In this document: positions 15,334-25,926 of the stretch, piece by piece
Layout of the letters: every line of letters starts with the position of its first letter
Position numbering within the stretch: position 1 is the stretch's first letter
Notes under the pieces: model-generated
Databases searched by the model: none
What the model saw: only the letters and a program-made list of their open reading frames with translations
What the model was told of the DNA's origin: nothing
Assembly (NCBI RefSeq): GCF_014705715.1
Contig: NZ_JACXLC010000001.1
Coordinates: 664,457-728,456 of the forward strand
Direction of reading: 5' to 3'
Source of the DNA: Erythrobacter rubeus
Lineage (GTDB): Bacteria; Pseudomonadota; Alphaproteobacteria; Sphingomonadales; Sphingomonadaceae
DNA: 64,000 nt
Translations under genes and position numbers: made by a program

Positions 15334-17430
15334 ATGACAGCACATGTAGACCGCGCCGGACTTTCAATTGATGGAAAGCTGGCCGAATTTCTCGAGAAAC
15401 AGGTCCTCGCGCAACTTGGCCGCGATCCGAGCGCGTTCTGGGAAGGCTTTGCTGCATTGCTCGCCGAATTCACGCCGCGCAATCGCGCGCTGCTCCAGAA
15501 ACGCGAAGATCTGCAGGCGCAGATCGATATGTGGCATGAAGAGCGCCGGGGCAGGCCGCACGATGCAGGCGAATATCGCGCGTTTCTCGAAAGCATCGGA
15601 TACCTCGTGCCCGAGCCGGGTGATTTCCAGATCGGCACCCAAAACGTGGACCCGGAAATCGCGACGATGGCGGGGCCGCAATTGGTCGTTCCGATCCTCA
15701 ACGCACGCTTCCTGCTGAACGCGGCCAATGCGCGCTGGGGCAGCCTTTACGATGCCTTTTACGGAACCGATGCCCTCGATGCGTCGCCCGCCAAGCCCGG
15801 AGGTTATGACAAGGCACGCGGCGATGCGGTGATTGCGCGCGGGCGCGCGTTTCTTGATTCTGCGCTGCCGCTGGTGGACCAAAGCTGGGCCGATATCGAA
15901 GGCGATCATGACGGCAAGCTGCGGGACGAGAGCCAGTATGTCGGCAAGACCGACAAGGGCCTCCTGTTCAAGAACAACGGTCTCCACATCGAGGTTGTCT
16001 TCGACAGCGACACGCCCGTGGGCAAGGATGACAGGGCCGGCATCGCCGACATCATCGTCGAGAGCGCGCTCACCACGATCGCAGACTGCGAAGATTCGGT
16101 CGCCGCTGTGGACGCGGAGGACAAGCTTACCGCTTACACCAATTGGCTCGGCATTATCCGCGGCGATCTCGAAGAAAGCTTCGAAAAGGGCGGCCGAACG
16201 CTGACTCGCAAGCTGGCGCGGGACAAGGACTACACGGACCGGGAGGGCAATGCGCACGCGCTTCCCGGGCGCAGCCTCATGTTCGTGCGCAATGTCGGCC
16301 ACTTGATGACCAACCCTGCCATCCGCTTGCCCGATGGCAGCGAGATTCCCGAGGGTATCATGGATGCGGTCTTCACCAGCACCATCAGCGCGATCGATAT
16401 CGAAGGCCATGCCAAATACGGCAATTCGAAAACTGGCAGCATCTACATCGTGAAGCCGAAGATGCACGGGCCGGAAGAGTGTGCCTTCACCAACGATCTT
16501 TTCGACGCGGTCGAAGACCTGATCGGCCTCAAGCGCCACACCATCAAGGTTGGCGTCATGGACGAGGAACGCCGCACCAGCGCGAACCTTGCCGCCTGTA
16601 TCCACGCGGTGAAAGACCGGATCGTCTTCATCAACACCGGTTTCCTCGATCGCACCGGGGACGAAATTCACACCTCGATGCGAGCCGGGCCGATGATGCG
16701 CAAGGGCGCGATGAAGAACTCGGACTGGCTCAAGGCATATGAGGCTCGCAACGTCGCGATCGGGCTCAAGCACGGCCTCTCCGGCACGGCGCAAATCGGT
16801 AAAGGCATGTGGGCCGCGCCCGACCTGATGGGCGCGATGATGGAGGAAAAGATCGGCCATCTGCGTGCGGGCGCGAACACCGCCTGGGTGCCGTCGCCCA
16901 CCGCTGCCACGCTTCACGCGCTGCACTATCACCGTGAAAACGTCTTCGAGATCCAGAAGACTCTGCCTGAAGCACCCGGCCTCGATGCGCTGCTGACTAT
17001 ACCGCTCGCCGAAAACACCAACTGGCCGGAAGAGGAACTGCGCGACGAGCTTGATAACAACGCGCAGGGCCTATTGGGTTACGTCGTGCGCTGGGTCGAC
17101 GCCGGGGTCGGTTGCTCCAAGGTGCCAGACATCAACGATGTGGGCCTGATGGAAGACCGGGCGACCTTACGCATCTCGTCGCAGCATATCGCCAACTGGC
17201 TGCACCACGGCATCGTGAGCGAGGATCAGGTCATGGATTCGCTCGCCCGTATGGCGGCCAAGGTCGATGCGCAGAACGCGAACGATCCGGGCTACACCCC
17301 GCTGATCGGCAACGAAGACGGCCCCGCCTTCAGCGCAGCAAAAGACCTGATCTTCAAAGGTGTCGAGCAGCCGTCCGGCTATACCGAACCATTGCTGCAC
17401 GAATGGCGACAGGTGGCGAAGGCGTCTTGA
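15334..17430 (+). CDS. glcB: Malate synthase G
   Basis: A 698-residue monomeric malate synthase that joins glyoxylate and acetyl-CoA to malate in the glyoxylate route. I use the ATG at 15334, with GAGG 8 bases upstream; an ATG at 15322 and a longer open frame exist but fit less well. Typical segments are EAEF-like GVMDEERRTSANLAAC, FINTGFLDRTGDEIHTSMRAGPMMRKG, TAWVPSPTAATLHALHYH and the C-terminal HNNAQGLLGYVVRW-like stretch (DNNAQGLLGYVVRWVDAGVGCSKVPD). Length fits the G isoform. It is convergent with rsmA, only 8 bases apart. Linkage to arginine catabolism supports a carbon-scavenging island. Confidence 0.95.
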   Translation: MTAHVDRAGLSIDGKLAEFLEKQVLAQLGRDPSAFWEGFAALLAEFTPRNRALLQKREDLQAQIDMWHEERRGRPHDAGEYRAFLESIGYLVPEPGDFQIGTQNVDPEIATMAGPQLVVPILNARFLLNAANARWGSLYDAFYGTDALDASPAKPGGYDKARGDAVIARGRAFLDSALPLVDQSWADIEGDHDGKLRDESQYVGKTDKGLLFKNNGLHIEVVFDSDTPVGKDDRAGIADIIVESALTTIADCEDSVAAVDAEDKLTAYTNWLGIIRGDLEESFEKGGRTLTRKLARDKDYTDREGNAHALPGRSLMFVRNVGHLMTNPAIRLPDGSEIPEGIMDAVFTSTISAIDIEGHAKYGNSKTGSIYIVKPKMHGPEECAFTNDLFDAVEDLIGLKRHTIKVGVMDEERRTSANLAACIHAVKDRIVFINTGFLDRTGDEIHTSMRAGPMMRKGAMKNSDWLKAYEARNVAIGLKHGLSGTAQIGKGMWAAPDLMGAMMEEKIGHLRAGANTAWVPSPTAATLHALHYHRENVFEIQKTLPEAPGLDALLTIPLAENTNWPEEELRDELDNNAQGLLGYVVRWVDAGVGCSKVPDINDVGLMEDRATLRISSQHIANWLHHGIVSEDQVMDSLARMAAKVDAQNANDPGYTPLIGNEDGPAFSAAKDLIFKGVEQPSGYTEPLLHEWRQVAKAS

Positions 17431-17438
17431 TCGGGAGC

Positions 17439-18260
17439 CTATAGCGTCCGCGCAAGCTCGACAAACTCGGTGACGCTCACCGTCTCCGCGCGCCGTGTTT
17501 CGTCGATGCCGACCCTCGCCAGTGCGTCGAGCGCGCCGGGGATGCCTTTGAGGCTTTGGCGGAGCATTTTGCGGCGCTGGCCGAATGCTGCCTCAGTCAG
17601 CCGTCCCAGCATCCTGGCTGACACGCCCTCGGGCGCGTTTGTCGGCGTGACGTGGACGATGGCGCTCATCACCTTGGGCGGGGGGGTGAAGGCGCTGCGA
17701 TGCACCTTCATCGCGAGTTTGGCCTCTGCGCGCCACTGAGCCAGCACCGCAAGTCGTCCGTAAGCCGAGGTGCCGGGTTTCGCGACAATCCGTTCGGCGA
17801 CCTCGCGCTGAAACATCAGCGTGAGCGAGCGCCATTGCGGCGGCCAGTCTTCGCCGCAGAGCCACCTGACGAACAGCGCCGTGCCGACATTGTAAGGTAG
17901 GTTCGACAGGACGTGGAACGGCTCGGCGCGCATTATCTCGCCATGGTCGAGCTTCATCGCGTCGCCTTGGATAACAGTCAGTCGGTCGGGGAAGGCATCG
18001 GACAATTCGGCGAGGGCAGGAAGGCAGCGCTGATCCATCTCGATGGCTGTGACCCGTGCGCCTGCTCTAAGCAGCGCCCTTGTCAGTCCGCCCGGGCCGG
18101 GGCCGACTTCAAGGACAGGCTCGCCGCGAAGGTTACCGGGAATCGCCGCAATCCGTCCGAGCAATTGTTCGTCGAGCAGGAAGTTCTGGCCGAGCGCTTT
18201 CGACGCTGACAGGCCGTGCCGCGCGATGGTCTCCCGGATCGGCGGAAGATCGTCCATCAT
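17439..18260 (-). CDS. rsmA: 16S rRNA dimethyladenosine transferase RsmA (KsgA)
   Basis: A 273-residue enzyme that dimethylates two adjacent adenines near the 3-prime end of 16S rRNA. The start at 18260 overlaps the pdxA stop (ATGA); the open frame further upstream is pdxA shadow. [19 protein letters not shown] opens the fold, [16 protein letters not shown] is the SAM-binding loop and [10 protein letters not shown] is the catalytic NLPY motif. The C-terminal small domain is present. It is the last gene of the conserved lptD-surA-pdxA-rsmA order, also known from E. coli. Confidence 0.95.
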   Translation of the reverse strand: MMDDLPPIRETIARHGLSASKALGQNFLLDEQLLGRIAAIPGNLRGEPVLEVGPGPGGLTRALLRAGARVTAIEMDQRCLPALAELSDAFPDRLTVIQGDAMKLDHGEIMRAEPFHVLSNLPYNVGTALFVRWLCGEDWPPQWRSLTLMFQREVAERIVAKPGTSAYGRLAVLAQWRAEAKLAMKVHRSAFTPPPKVMSAIVHVTPTNAPEGVSARMLGRLTEAAFGQRRKMLRQSLKGIPGALDALARVGIDETRRAETVSVTEFVELARTL

Positions 18261-19273
18261 CCGGCGCGCGCGGCGGCGCATTGGCCCGCCATCCGTATCG
18301 CGGCGCACATCGCGCTTGGATCGGCTTTGCCCGTCCCCGCAATGTCGAAGGCGGTGCCATGATCGGGCGAGGTGCGGATGATCGGCAGGCCGAGCGTGAC
18401 GTTGACGCCCTCGTCGAATTCCAGCGCCTTCAATGGGATTAGTGCCTGATCGTGATACATGCACAGCGCTGCGTCATAACCACCGCGCATCAGCGGCGTA
18501 AACAGCGCGTCGCCGGGCACGGGTCCGATGACGTCGAAGCCTTCTGCCTGCAGCGCAGCGATAGCTGGCTCGATTACGCGGCTTTCTTCATCGCCGAACT
18601 GTCCCCCTTCGCCCGAATGCGGGTTCAGCCCCGCAATCGCGAGGCGAGGGCGTTCAAGGCCGAAATCGCGCTGCAATCCCTTGGCGACGATCCGGGCTTT
18701 GTGCGTAATCAGGTCGGCGGTGAGCAGCGACGGAACCTCGGATAGCGCCACGTGGACGGTCAGCGGCACGGTGCGCAGCGACGGGCCGGCCAGCATCATC
18801 ACGGCATCGCGCGGGTGCAAATCGCAGGCATGGGCGAGGAATTCGGTCTGTCCCGGAAAATCGAAACCGATTTCGATAAGCTGCGCTTTTCCCACCGGCG
18901 CGGTGACGACGCCCGCCGCTTCGCTGCGCAGAGCCAATTGCGTGGCCCATTGCAGTGATGAAAGCGCGAGCTGCGCGCCATCTTTGGTCGGCTTCCCGGG
19001 CGTGTAGGTCGTGTCGAGGCCGGCCATCACCGGTAATCCGGCCGCAAAGGCCATTGGTGCTTCGTCGGCTTGCGCGATCGGGATTATCGAACAGTCGAGG
19101 CCGTTCGCCTCAGCCGCTGCGCGCAGCACCTCGAACCCGCCCGCGACGAAAAAGGGATGGGTGCTGCTCGTCTCGGACCTGAGCCGAGCGTAACTCGCAC
19201 AGATTATCTCGGGCCCGATCCCCGCCGGATCGCCCAGCGATACGGCCAGTGGGAACCGGCTGCCGCTCATCAA
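18257..19273 (-). CDS. pdxA: 4-hydroxythreonine-4-phosphate dehydrogenase
   Basis: A 338-residue NAD-dependent enzyme of pyridoxal 5-phosphate synthesis. The N-terminus [17 protein letters not shown] is the family signature. [38 protein letters not shown] and [11 protein letters not shown] carry the metal- and substrate-binding His/Asp residues, and [24 protein letters not shown] closes the fold. Full length. It overlaps rsmA by four bases and starts 7 bases after surA stops, so the genes are co-transcribed. Confidence 0.95.
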   Translation of the reverse strand: MMSGSRFPLAVSLGDPAGIGPEIICASYARLRSETSSTHPFFVAGGFEVLRAAAEANGLDCSIIPIAQADEAPMAFAAGLPVMAGLDTTYTPGKPTKDGAQLALSSLQWATQLALRSEAAGVVTAPVGKAQLIEIGFDFPGQTEFLAHACDLHPRDAVMMLAGPSLRTVPLTVHVALSEVPSLLTADLITHKARIVAKGLQRDFGLERPRLAIAGLNPHSGEGGQFGDEESRVIEPAIAALQAEGFDVIGPVPGDALFTPLMRGGYDAALCMYHDQALIPLKALEFDEGVNVTLGLPIIRTSPDHGTAFDIAGTGKADPSAMCAAIRMAGQCAAARAG

Positions 19274-19280
19274 ATCGGGC

Positions 19281-20654
19281 TCAATTGTACTCGATATAGG
19301 CGTCGTTACGCAGATCGCGCAGATAACGCTGGGCGCGCTTGTTGATCCGGTCCTGCTCGATCTGGCTCATCACCGCATCGAATGTCGGCGCGCCGACATC
19401 CTCCGGGTCGTCGCGGCCGCACAGCATAAGGACGCGCACGCCTTCTTGCGGGCTGCCAAAGGGCGGGGTGGTCTGCCCGACCTGCAATTGTAGGATGATG
19501 TTGCGCAGCTGATCCGGCAGCGAGCCTGCAGTGATCTGGTCGTTGGCGACGACGGTCGCGCCCAATTCCTGGGTTGCACGATCGGCATCGGCGCATCCGC
19601 GCAGGCTCTGGATAAAGGCGGAGAATTGGTTCACGCGCGCCTCGGCCTGTTCCTGCGTCACGTCGGGTTCGAACTCGATGGAAATCTGCCGGAGGCTGAG
19701 CACCGCATTGTTCGGATCGGCCATCAGGACCTGACGTTTGTTGATGACGTACAGGATCGAAAAACCGCCCGGGATTTCGATCGGGCCGTTAAGCTGCCCT
19801 GGCTGCATTTCGCGCGCGGCGGCCGCCAGCGCGGTCGGAAGCTGGCCCAGCCGGATCCAGCCGAGATCGCCGCCGACCACGGCAGTGGTCGCTTCGGAAA
19901 ACTGGCGGGCGTAGGCGACGAAGCTGCCGCCCTGCTGAAGCTGTTCCATGATGCGCTGCGCATTGCGCAGCACTTCCGCACGGTTTTCCTGCGTTGCGGA
20001 CAAATAGATTTCACCGAGACGGTATTCTTCTGTTCCGCGCGAATCCTCGAGCCTTTGGAGAACGTCGTTCACTTCCTCGGCCGATACGTTGACGAAAGGC
20101 GTGATATTGCGGCGCAGGAGGTTTTCCCAGGCGAGCTCACCTTCGATCTGCCGCTTGAGCGCGTCGGGCGAAGACCCGATCGATTCGAGATATTCGGTCA
20201 TCCGCTCGGGATTGCGGCCGAAATTCTGCGTCGCTAGCTGATTGAACGTCTGTTCGACCTGCGCACGGTCCGCGGGAAGCTCAAGCGCCTGCGCAGCCTG
20301 AATTTTCAGCGTCTCGTCGATGAGGTTGCGCAGCACCTGAACGCGGAGCCGCTCCAGTTCCTGCGGCGACAATTCGTTTTCGGAAGCAGCCGTGACCAAC
20401 GCCACGCGCTGATCGATATCGGTACCGGTGATGACGTAGCCGTTGACCACGGCGGTCGCCGATCTTTCGCCAGTGCTGTTTTGGTCGAAAATCGAGAAGT
20501 CGTCGGGGATGCCGAACGGATTGTTCGCCGTCGGTTGAGCCTGCGTGCTCCCCGATTGGTTCTGCGCGGCAATCGGCGCGCTCGGCAGCGCCAACGCGGC
20601 AAGCCCTGCGGCGATCAACCCAGCATAATTCTTCGAAAAAACCTTCATCGTCAC
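19281..20654 (-). CDS. surA: Periplasmic chaperone / peptidyl-prolyl isomerase SurA
   Basis: A 457-residue exported protein that escorts outer-membrane proteins to the Bam complex. Signal peptide about 1-30 (ending PIAAQ). The SurA N-domain (ATAVVNGYVITGTDIDQRVALVTA) follows at about 66-180, then a parvulin domain (EEYRLGEIYLSATQENRAEVLRNAQ ... GGDLGWIRLGQLP) and a second, weaker one with QISIEFEPDVTQEQAEARV. The position directly downstream of lptD fits its role in assembling LptD. A 210-base spacer without genes separates it from lptD and may hold its own promoter; it contains a 6-base-stem hairpin at 20758-20775. Confidence 0.92.
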   Translation of the reverse strand: MTMKVFSKNYAGLIAAGLAALALPSAPIAAQNQSGSTQAQPTANNPFGIPDDFSIFDQNSTGERSATAVVNGYVITGTDIDQRVALVTAASENELSPQELERLRVQVLRNLIDETLKIQAAQALELPADRAQVEQTFNQLATQNFGRNPERMTEYLESIGSSPDALKRQIEGELAWENLLRRNITPFVNVSAEEVNDVLQRLEDSRGTEEYRLGEIYLSATQENRAEVLRNAQRIMEQLQQGGSFVAYARQFSEATTAVVGGDLGWIRLGQLPTALAAAAREMQPGQLNGPIEIPGGFSILYVINKRQVLMADPNNAVLSLRQISIEFEPDVTQEQAEARVNQFSAFIQSLRGCADADRATQELGATVVANDQITAGSLPDQLRNIILQLQVGQTTPPFGSPQEGVRVLMLCGRDDPEDVGAPTFDAVMSQIEQDRINKRAQRYLRDLRNDAYIEYN

Positions 20655-20864
20655 GTAATCAATCCCGATTCATTCTGTCGCGCTGTCAGAGCGCAAACCA
20701 TGATAATGTGTCCAAGTCTGCGCGGCCCCATTCGCGCGTCTGTGTTGGCGATTGCACCCTTCGGCTTAACGAAGGCTGAGTGCATCACCCCGTCCTGTTG
20801 CGCGCCTTTAGCTACTTTTTTCCCTGCTGCCAATTCGGGAGGTGCCGGGTTCTTTCCCCAACGC

Positions 20865-23150
20865 CTAGCGAAAACCGAGGTTGCGCAAGGCAAAGAACAG
20901 CTGGAACGTGTTTCCGCGGGCAGCGTCCCCGGCGGTGATGAAGTCGCGGCGCCAAGTGAGTCCGAATTCGATGCAATCGTCGTTATAGGCGACGCCCAGC
21001 CGTGTGCGGATCGGTTCGAAACCGTCGGGCTCAAAAGTGGGGTCTTCATCCGCGCCGGTGAGGTTGAAGACACCCGATCCGAAAACAGACCAGTGCGGCC
21101 CGAAAGCGACGCGGGCTGCGCCGCGAAACTCCTCACGGTCGGCCAGATCCTCGACCGTTTTGATGTCGCGGTCGAGCCGGAGGTAGCCGATTTCGACATA
21201 GGTGCGCTGCGATCCGACTGTGGCATCGATCTCGTTGCGGCGAACGGCAAGATTGTCTTTGTCGATCCGGTACCGATGAGTGAACTGGATATAATCGCGC
21301 CAGCGAATTTCCGTGCGCCCCACGAAATCGGAAAAACGCTCCGACAGGCCGGTTCCGTCGGGAAAGATCGTTCCTTCCTCATCGAAGCGATAGGACTGGC
21401 CGATATTGGTCTTTATGCGCCAGTCGGGCTTCGTCAGCGACCAGTCCACGCCCCAGGTCACGCGCACGCCGTCTTCGACGCGGTCATAGCCGGGGAAGCG
21501 ATTGAGCGCGAAGAGGTTCGAATCCTCAAGGTCGATCGCGCGGGCATCCTCGTTCGGGACGGCGAGGTTGCGGATATCGGGACTCGCGACGAGCTGCACC
21601 CGCGGGGTGAGCACCTGCGTCCCGCCGAACGCCTCGCCGACGAATGGCCATTCCACATCGACGGCAGCGGTGGCGACGCCGCGCGCGGTGAACCCATCAG
21701 TGCCGCGATAGATTTCGGTCAACGTCGAGAGCGAGTCGTTCGTGTGGTAAAGGTCTCCGCGAAGCAGACCGGTGAACGTGACGATCTGGCCCATGCCGGT
21801 TAGCCGCCGCATATCCCACCGCGCACCCGCAAAAGCCCTCTGCGTGTCCTGCCCGTCCTCCCGGATCAGGTTGAGGGTGTTGGCCTGCAGCTGCACCTCT
21901 CCGCCTAGGATCGGGTCCTTCAGGATCTGACGGTAATCGAAGGCGGGAATGGCGACAGGAATCTGGCCCTGATCGGCCGTGATCCGCAGCGTCTGTGTGG
22001 CCCAGCCGGCCAGCGAGAGGTATGAGCGCTCGTCGATCCTCTCCAGGTTTACGGTGGAGCGCAACCGATCATCGCGGCTGAGATCGTAGCGGCGCAGGAA
22101 GGTCCGGTCGCTCGCCACGCGAACCGATCCCGTAAGGCTCCATTCCGGGGAGAACTGAAACGTCCCGTTCGCGAACAGATAGCCGCGCGGATCGCTTTCG
22201 GTGGTCGGCTCGCCTGTAAAGTCTGCCACGCGGCTGGAGACGGTGGCAAACCCGGTCACCTGAAATGCGCCGCTATCGGTAAGCTGCCGCCATTGCCCGG
22301 TAATCATCGGCGCGACTTCGGAGAAGACGTATGCGCCCAACGTGACGTCCTTGTTGTCCGCGAGCCGGTAGTAATATTCTCCCGAAAGCTCGAGGCCGTT
22401 CACTTCGGAAATGCGCACGTTGGGCGCGAGAAAACCTGAAACGGCGCTGCCATCAGTGCGGACCGTCATTCCGGGAAGGGGAAGGATGCGCGCGCCGAAC
22501 AGCTCCAGCATCGCGCCTCTGAACCTGACGCGGCTGTCCTCCGGATCATAGGTCACGCGGTCTGCGGTGATGCGCCAGCTCGGGTTCTTCGCGCATCCGT
22601 CCTCGGTCGTGACGGCGCAGGCAGTATAGGCCGCGTCGGTCAGGATGACCGTCCCGTCCTCGCCGCGCGCGCCCGACCTCGCCGCTAGCCGTCCTCCTGC
22701 GCGCAGGGCCAGCAGCAGGTCGCTCATCGCTCCCGTTTCAAATTGGTCGTTGAGTTCGAGAGAGTCGGTGTAAAGCTGGTTTCCGCCGTCATCGACGAAC
22801 CGAATATTGCCGGTTGCCATGATAGAACCTGAGCCGCGATCCCACACGACCTGATCCGCGCGAACCGAATTGTCGGCGCTGCGCAAAATCACGTTGCCTC
22901 GCGCTGTCACGGTATCGGCTTCGTTGTCGTATGTAAGCTGATCGGCTTCGAAATCGATCGCGTCGCCGAGCTCCGGCACGTCGAGCTCGGGTTCGGGCTC
23001 GGTCTGCTCTTGCGACGAGGCAAACGGCGATGGCGGGTCGCTTGCCTCCTGGGCCGCCAGAGGCGAGGCCAATGCAAGTGCAGGCACACAAAACGCAACA
23101 AGCCCTGCCGGGCTTGTCATTGAGCGCAATAATGTGCCGTTTGCGACCAA
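20865..23150 (-). CDS. lptD: LPS-assembly protein LptD
   Basis: A 761-residue outer-membrane beta-barrel that inserts lipopolysaccharide into the outer leaflet. The frame starts at a TTG (23150); an ATG at 23120 is the alternative. The TTG version has an arginine before the hydrophobic core and makes the better signal peptide, cleaved near SPLAAQ. The N-terminal OstA-like domain (about 50-165: DFEADQLTYDNEADTVTARGNV) is followed by the long barrel with alternating aromatic strands, ending in LFFALRNLGFR. A Cys pair in AYTACAVTTEDGCAKN is conserved in type. It is divergent from pepA over 166 bases. Confidence 0.93.
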   Translation of the reverse strand: MVANGTLLRSMTSPAGLVAFCVPALALASPLAAQEASDPPSPFASSQEQTEPEPELDVPELGDAIDFEADQLTYDNEADTVTARGNVILRSADNSVRADQVVWDRGSGSIMATGNIRFVDDGGNQLYTDSLELNDQFETGAMSDLLLALRAGGRLAARSGARGEDGTVILTDAAYTACAVTTEDGCAKNPSWRITADRVTYDPEDSRVRFRGAMLELFGARILPLPGMTVRTDGSAVSGFLAPNVRISEVNGLELSGEYYYRLADNKDVTLGAYVFSEVAPMITGQWRQLTDSGAFQVTGFATVSSRVADFTGEPTTESDPRGYLFANGTFQFSPEWSLTGSVRVASDRTFLRRYDLSRDDRLRSTVNLERIDERSYLSLAGWATQTLRITADQGQIPVAIPAFDYRQILKDPILGGEVQLQANTLNLIREDGQDTQRAFAGARWDMRRLTGMGQIVTFTGLLRGDLYHTNDSLSTLTEIYRGTDGFTARGVATAAVDVEWPFVGEAFGGTQVLTPRVQLVASPDIRNLAVPNEDARAIDLEDSNLFALNRFPGYDRVEDGVRVTWGVDWSLTKPDWRIKTNIGQSYRFDEEGTIFPDGTGLSERFSDFVGRTEIRWRDYIQFTHRYRIDKDNLAVRRNEIDATVGSQRTYVEIGYLRLDRDIKTVEDLADREEFRGAARVAFGPHWSVFGSGVFNLTGADEDPTFEPDGFEPIRTRLGVAYNDDCIEFGLTWRRDFITAGDAARGNTFQLFFALRNLGFR

Positions 23151-23316
23151 CCCGCCGACCTTTCAACCTCGCGACAAGCTTGCCTATTGCACCGCTCGCG
23201 CTTAATCGCAATCGCCATTGAGGACACGGTCCCCCGGTGCCGATAGGCCGCCTCGTGCGTTCGATATGACACCGCCCAACTGACCGACCAGATACAGCCA
23301 GCTTCCGGGAGAACCC

Positions 23317-24774
23317 ATGCAAATCCATTTCGATGATACCGCGCCGTCCAATGTCCGGCTCTCCGCCCGCATCGTAAACCAGGGGGATAGCCTGTCAGAT
23401 CTCGATGCAGCGATCGTCGATGGGGCAAAGGCCGCTCGGTTCAAAGGGCGTGCGGGGCAGGTGTTCGAAGGATTTTCGATGGCGAGCGGGTCGCTCACCC
23501 GCGTTGCAATTTCCGGGGCCGGTGAGAGTGATGCCGACAATCGCCGTCTCAACGTCGAAAAGGCGGGCGCGGCTCTGACTGCGAAATTCCTGCGCTCTGG
23601 CGAGACGGACATGGTGCTGGATCTCAGCCATGCCGATCTTTCGGGCGAGGAGGCTGCGGCAGCGCTGCTGGGCGTGCGACTGCGCGGGTGGACGCACGAT
23701 CAGTACCGCACGAAGCTTGCGAAGGAAAAGCAGGCGACGCTTGAGAGAGTGCACGTGATCGGCGCGCCATCCGGCACCGAAGCGGCGTGGCAGGAAGCCA
23801 TGGCCGTGGCCAAAGGCGTCGAATTCACGCGCAAGCTCATCACCGAGCCTGCGAACATCGTGTACCCCGAAAGCTTCGTGGAACTCTGCAAGGATGCGTT
23901 TGCCGGAACCGGGGCGGAGATTACGGTTCTGGGCGATGAGGAGATGGAAGAGCTCGGCATGGGCGCCTTGCTCGGTGTCGGTCTCGGCTCCGAACGCCCT
24001 TCGCGTCTGCTCGCGATCCGCTGGAATGGCGGGAAGGAAGGCGACAAGCCGACGGTGTTCGTCGGAAAGGGCGTCACTTTCGATACCGGCGGCATTTCGT
24101 TGAAGCCCGGTCCCGGCATGGAAGACATGAAGTGGGATATGGGCGGCGCAGGCGCGGTTGCAGGCGGAATGCTTGCGCTCGTATCCCGCAAGGCAAAGGC
24201 GAATGTCGTCGCCGTGATGGGCCTTGTCGAGAATATGCCCGATGGCAAGGCAATGCGTCCGGGCGACGTCATCACGACCATGAGCGGGCAGACCGTCGAA
24301 GTGCTCAACACCGATGCCGAAGGGCGGCTGGTGCTGTGCGACGCGCTTCACTGGGCGCAGGAGCAATACGACCCCGCACGGATCATCGATCTCGCAACGC
24401 TTACGGGCGCGATGATTATCGCACTCGGCCACGAGCATGGCGGCCTGTTTTCCAATGACGATGCACTCGCCGACGATTTGCTGGATGCGGGAAAGACGAC
24501 CGGCGACAAGCTTTGGCGCCTGCCCATCGGCCCGGCCTACGACAAGTTGATCGACAGCCCGATCGCCGACATCAAGAATGTCGGGCCGCGCGGCGCAGGT
24601 TCGATCACCGCGGCGCAGTTCCTCCATCGGTTTATCAAGAAGGGCACGCCGTGGGCGCACCTCGATGTTGCGGGGATGGTCTGGTCGGACAAGCCGGGTC
24701 ACACCTGGGACAAGGGCGCGACCGGCTATGGCGCGCGCCTGATCGACCGCTTCGTGAAGGACGTGGCGGAGTAG
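23317..24774 (+). CDS. pepA: Leucyl aminopeptidase (M17)
   Basis: A 485-residue cytosolic zinc aminopeptidase that removes N-terminal residues from peptides. The family signature NTDAEGRL is present, as are the metal-binding [15 protein letters not shown] and [12 protein letters not shown] segments and the C-terminal [14 protein letters not shown] ... WAHLDVAG. The ribosome site GGGAGA lies just before the ATG. In many proteobacteria pepA is followed by holC, as here, but with a DUF2256 gene in between. The start codon of that gene lies 4 bases after the pepA stop. Confidence 0.95.
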   Translation: MQIHFDDTAPSNVRLSARIVNQGDSLSDLDAAIVDGAKAARFKGRAGQVFEGFSMASGSLTRVAISGAGESDADNRRLNVEKAGAALTAKFLRSGETDMVLDLSHADLSGEEAAAALLGVRLRGWTHDQYRTKLAKEKQATLERVHVIGAPSGTEAAWQEAMAVAKGVEFTRKLITEPANIVYPESFVELCKDAFAGTGAEITVLGDEEMEELGMGALLGVGLGSERPSRLLAIRWNGGKEGDKPTVFVGKGVTFDTGGISLKPGPGMEDMKWDMGGAGAVAGGMLALVSRKAKANVVAVMGLVENMPDGKAMRPGDVITTMSGQTVEVLNTDAEGRLVLCDALHWAQEQYDPARIIDLATLTGAMIIALGHEHGGLFSNDDALADDLLDAGKTTGDKLWRLPIGPAYDKLIDSPIADIKNVGPRGAGSITAAQFLHRFIKKGTPWAHLDVAGMVWSDKPGHTWDKGATGYGARLIDRFVKDVAE

Positions 24775-24778
24775 TTCG

Positions 24779-24931
24779 ATGCCCAAAATGCGGAAGAAAT
24801 CCGATCTTCCGTCGAAAATCTGCGAGACCTGCGGACTGCCTTTCACATGGCGCAAGAAGTGGGAGCGCGATTGGGACAACGTGCGCTATTGCTCCGAACG
24901 ATGCAGGCGCAGTAAGCCTGGTGCATCATGA
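24779..24931 (+). CDS. DUF2256 zinc-ribbon protein (50 aa)
   Basis: A 50-residue basic protein missed by length cutoffs. It has [18 protein letters not shown] then [12 protein letters not shown], i.e. two CxxC/CxxxC pairs, which is the DUF2256 pattern. Its TGA overlaps the holC ATG (ATGA) and it starts 4 bases after pepA, so it is in the same operon. DUF2256 proteins are often found next to or fused with cryptochrome/photolyase-type genes in other bacteria; such a gene occurs in this window at 55.1 kb but is not adjacent. Function unknown; nucleic-acid binding is plausible. Confidence 0.85.
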   Translation: MPKMRKKSDLPSKICETCGLPFTWRKKWERDWDNVRYCSERCRRSKPGAS

Positions 24932-25362
24932 AAGTCGATTTCTGGCAGCTCTCGTATGATCCGGCAGAAAAAGTGTGCGCCCTGATCGCGGAGCGCGTGC
25001 TCGATTCCGGCGAGCGTCTGCTTGTGGTCAGTGCGGACGCGGAGCAGCGCGAAGCTATCTCGAAATCGCTCTGGAAGTCGTCACCCACCAGCTTCCTTGC
25101 CAATGGCGAAGCGGGAAGCGCGGGCGCGGATCGTCAGCCGGTTCTGCTGTCGGACACGCCAGACGCCGCCAACAATGCCAGCCACGTGATCTTCGCGGAC
25201 GGACAATTTCGCGAAACCGCAGGCTTTGATCGCACTTTCCTGCTGTTCAATGAGGACACTCTTGAGCAGGCGCGTGCAACCTGGCGCTCTCTCGATGGCA
25301 AGGACGAACTGGAGCGCTCGTATTTCCGGCAGGAAAACGGCAAATGGGTCAAAGTCGCCTGA
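24928..25362 (+). CDS. holC: DNA polymerase III subunit chi
   Basis: A 144-residue HolC-like protein. Chi links the clamp loader to single-strand DNA-binding protein. [45 protein letters not shown] near the start and [23 protein letters not shown] in the middle follow the family pattern. The C-terminal part resembles chi proteins of alphaproteobacteria. Linkage to pepA supports the call. Four-base overlap with the DUF2256 gene. Confidence 0.88.
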   Translation: MKVDFWQLSYDPAEKVCALIAERVLDSGERLLVVSADAEQREAISKSLWKSSPTSFLANGEAGSAGADRQPVLLSDTPDAANNASHVIFADGQFRETAGFDRTFLLFNEDTLEQARATWRSLDGKDELERSYFRQENGKWVKVA

Positions 25363-25419
25363 TCTCTTGAACATGGGCACGCAATAGGGGATGCTTCACC
25401 CATCATCAGGGGAGTGACC

Positions 25420-25926
25420 ATGTATCGCACCATCACAATCGCCTGCGCAGCCACGCTTTTGAGCGCTTGCGGGTCGGAAACCTCGGGGGAATTCACTACA
25501 GCAGATGGCGAGACGGGGGAGTATTCGATCGACAATTCGACGGGCGAAACCACCGCGACGATCGAGACCGCCGATGGCACCGCGACTTTGCGGTCCGGCG
25601 CGGACGTCCCAGTCGACCTGCCTGACGGTTTCAGCCTCTACCCCGGCGCGAGCGTGGTCACCAATACGGTCGTCAATCAGGGGGAGGGCACACGCGTCGT
25701 GCTGCTTTCCTTCGAAAGCAACGACAGCCCGGAAGATATCGCTGATTATTACAAGGATCAGGCCGAAGCGGCTGGCATCGCGATTGAGGTCGATGCGACG
25801 ATCAACGGCGGACGTATGCTGGCGGGCAAGGCGCAGGACGGATCGGTCTTCGCCGTCAACGCGACAGCCGAGGACGGAAAGACTTCGGGTCAGCTCACCA
25901 CGGGGTTGGGCGACCTCGGCGAATAG
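25420..25926 (+). CDS. Lipoprotein of unknown function
   Basis: A 168-residue exported protein. The ATG at 25420 has GGGGAG 5 bases upstream. The signal MYRTITIACAATLLSACGSE gives a lipobox with Cys17. The acidic, threonine-rich segment SGEFTTADGETGEYSIDNSTGETTA follows, then a folded domain that includes PDGFSLYPGASVV and SFESNDSPEDIADYYKDQAEAAG. That last motif resembles domains seen in other small bacterial lipoproteins. Monocistronic between holC and ndk. No definite family. Confidence 0.78.
   Translation: MYRTITIACAATLLSACGSETSGEFTTADGETGEYSIDNSTGETTATIETADGTATLRSGADVPVDLPDGFSLYPGASVVTNTVVNQGEGTRVVLLSFESNDSPEDIADYYKDQAEAAGIAIEVDATINGGRMLAGKAQDGSVFAVNATAEDGKTSGQLTTGLGDLGE

Noticed and set aside
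15364..16932. Open frame of 522 codons opposite malate synthase
   Set aside because: Shadow frame; glcB on the plus strand is complete and conserved.
20758..20775. Hairpin in the lptD-surA gap as a terminator
   Set aside because: No T-run on either strand; the operon order suggests read-through.
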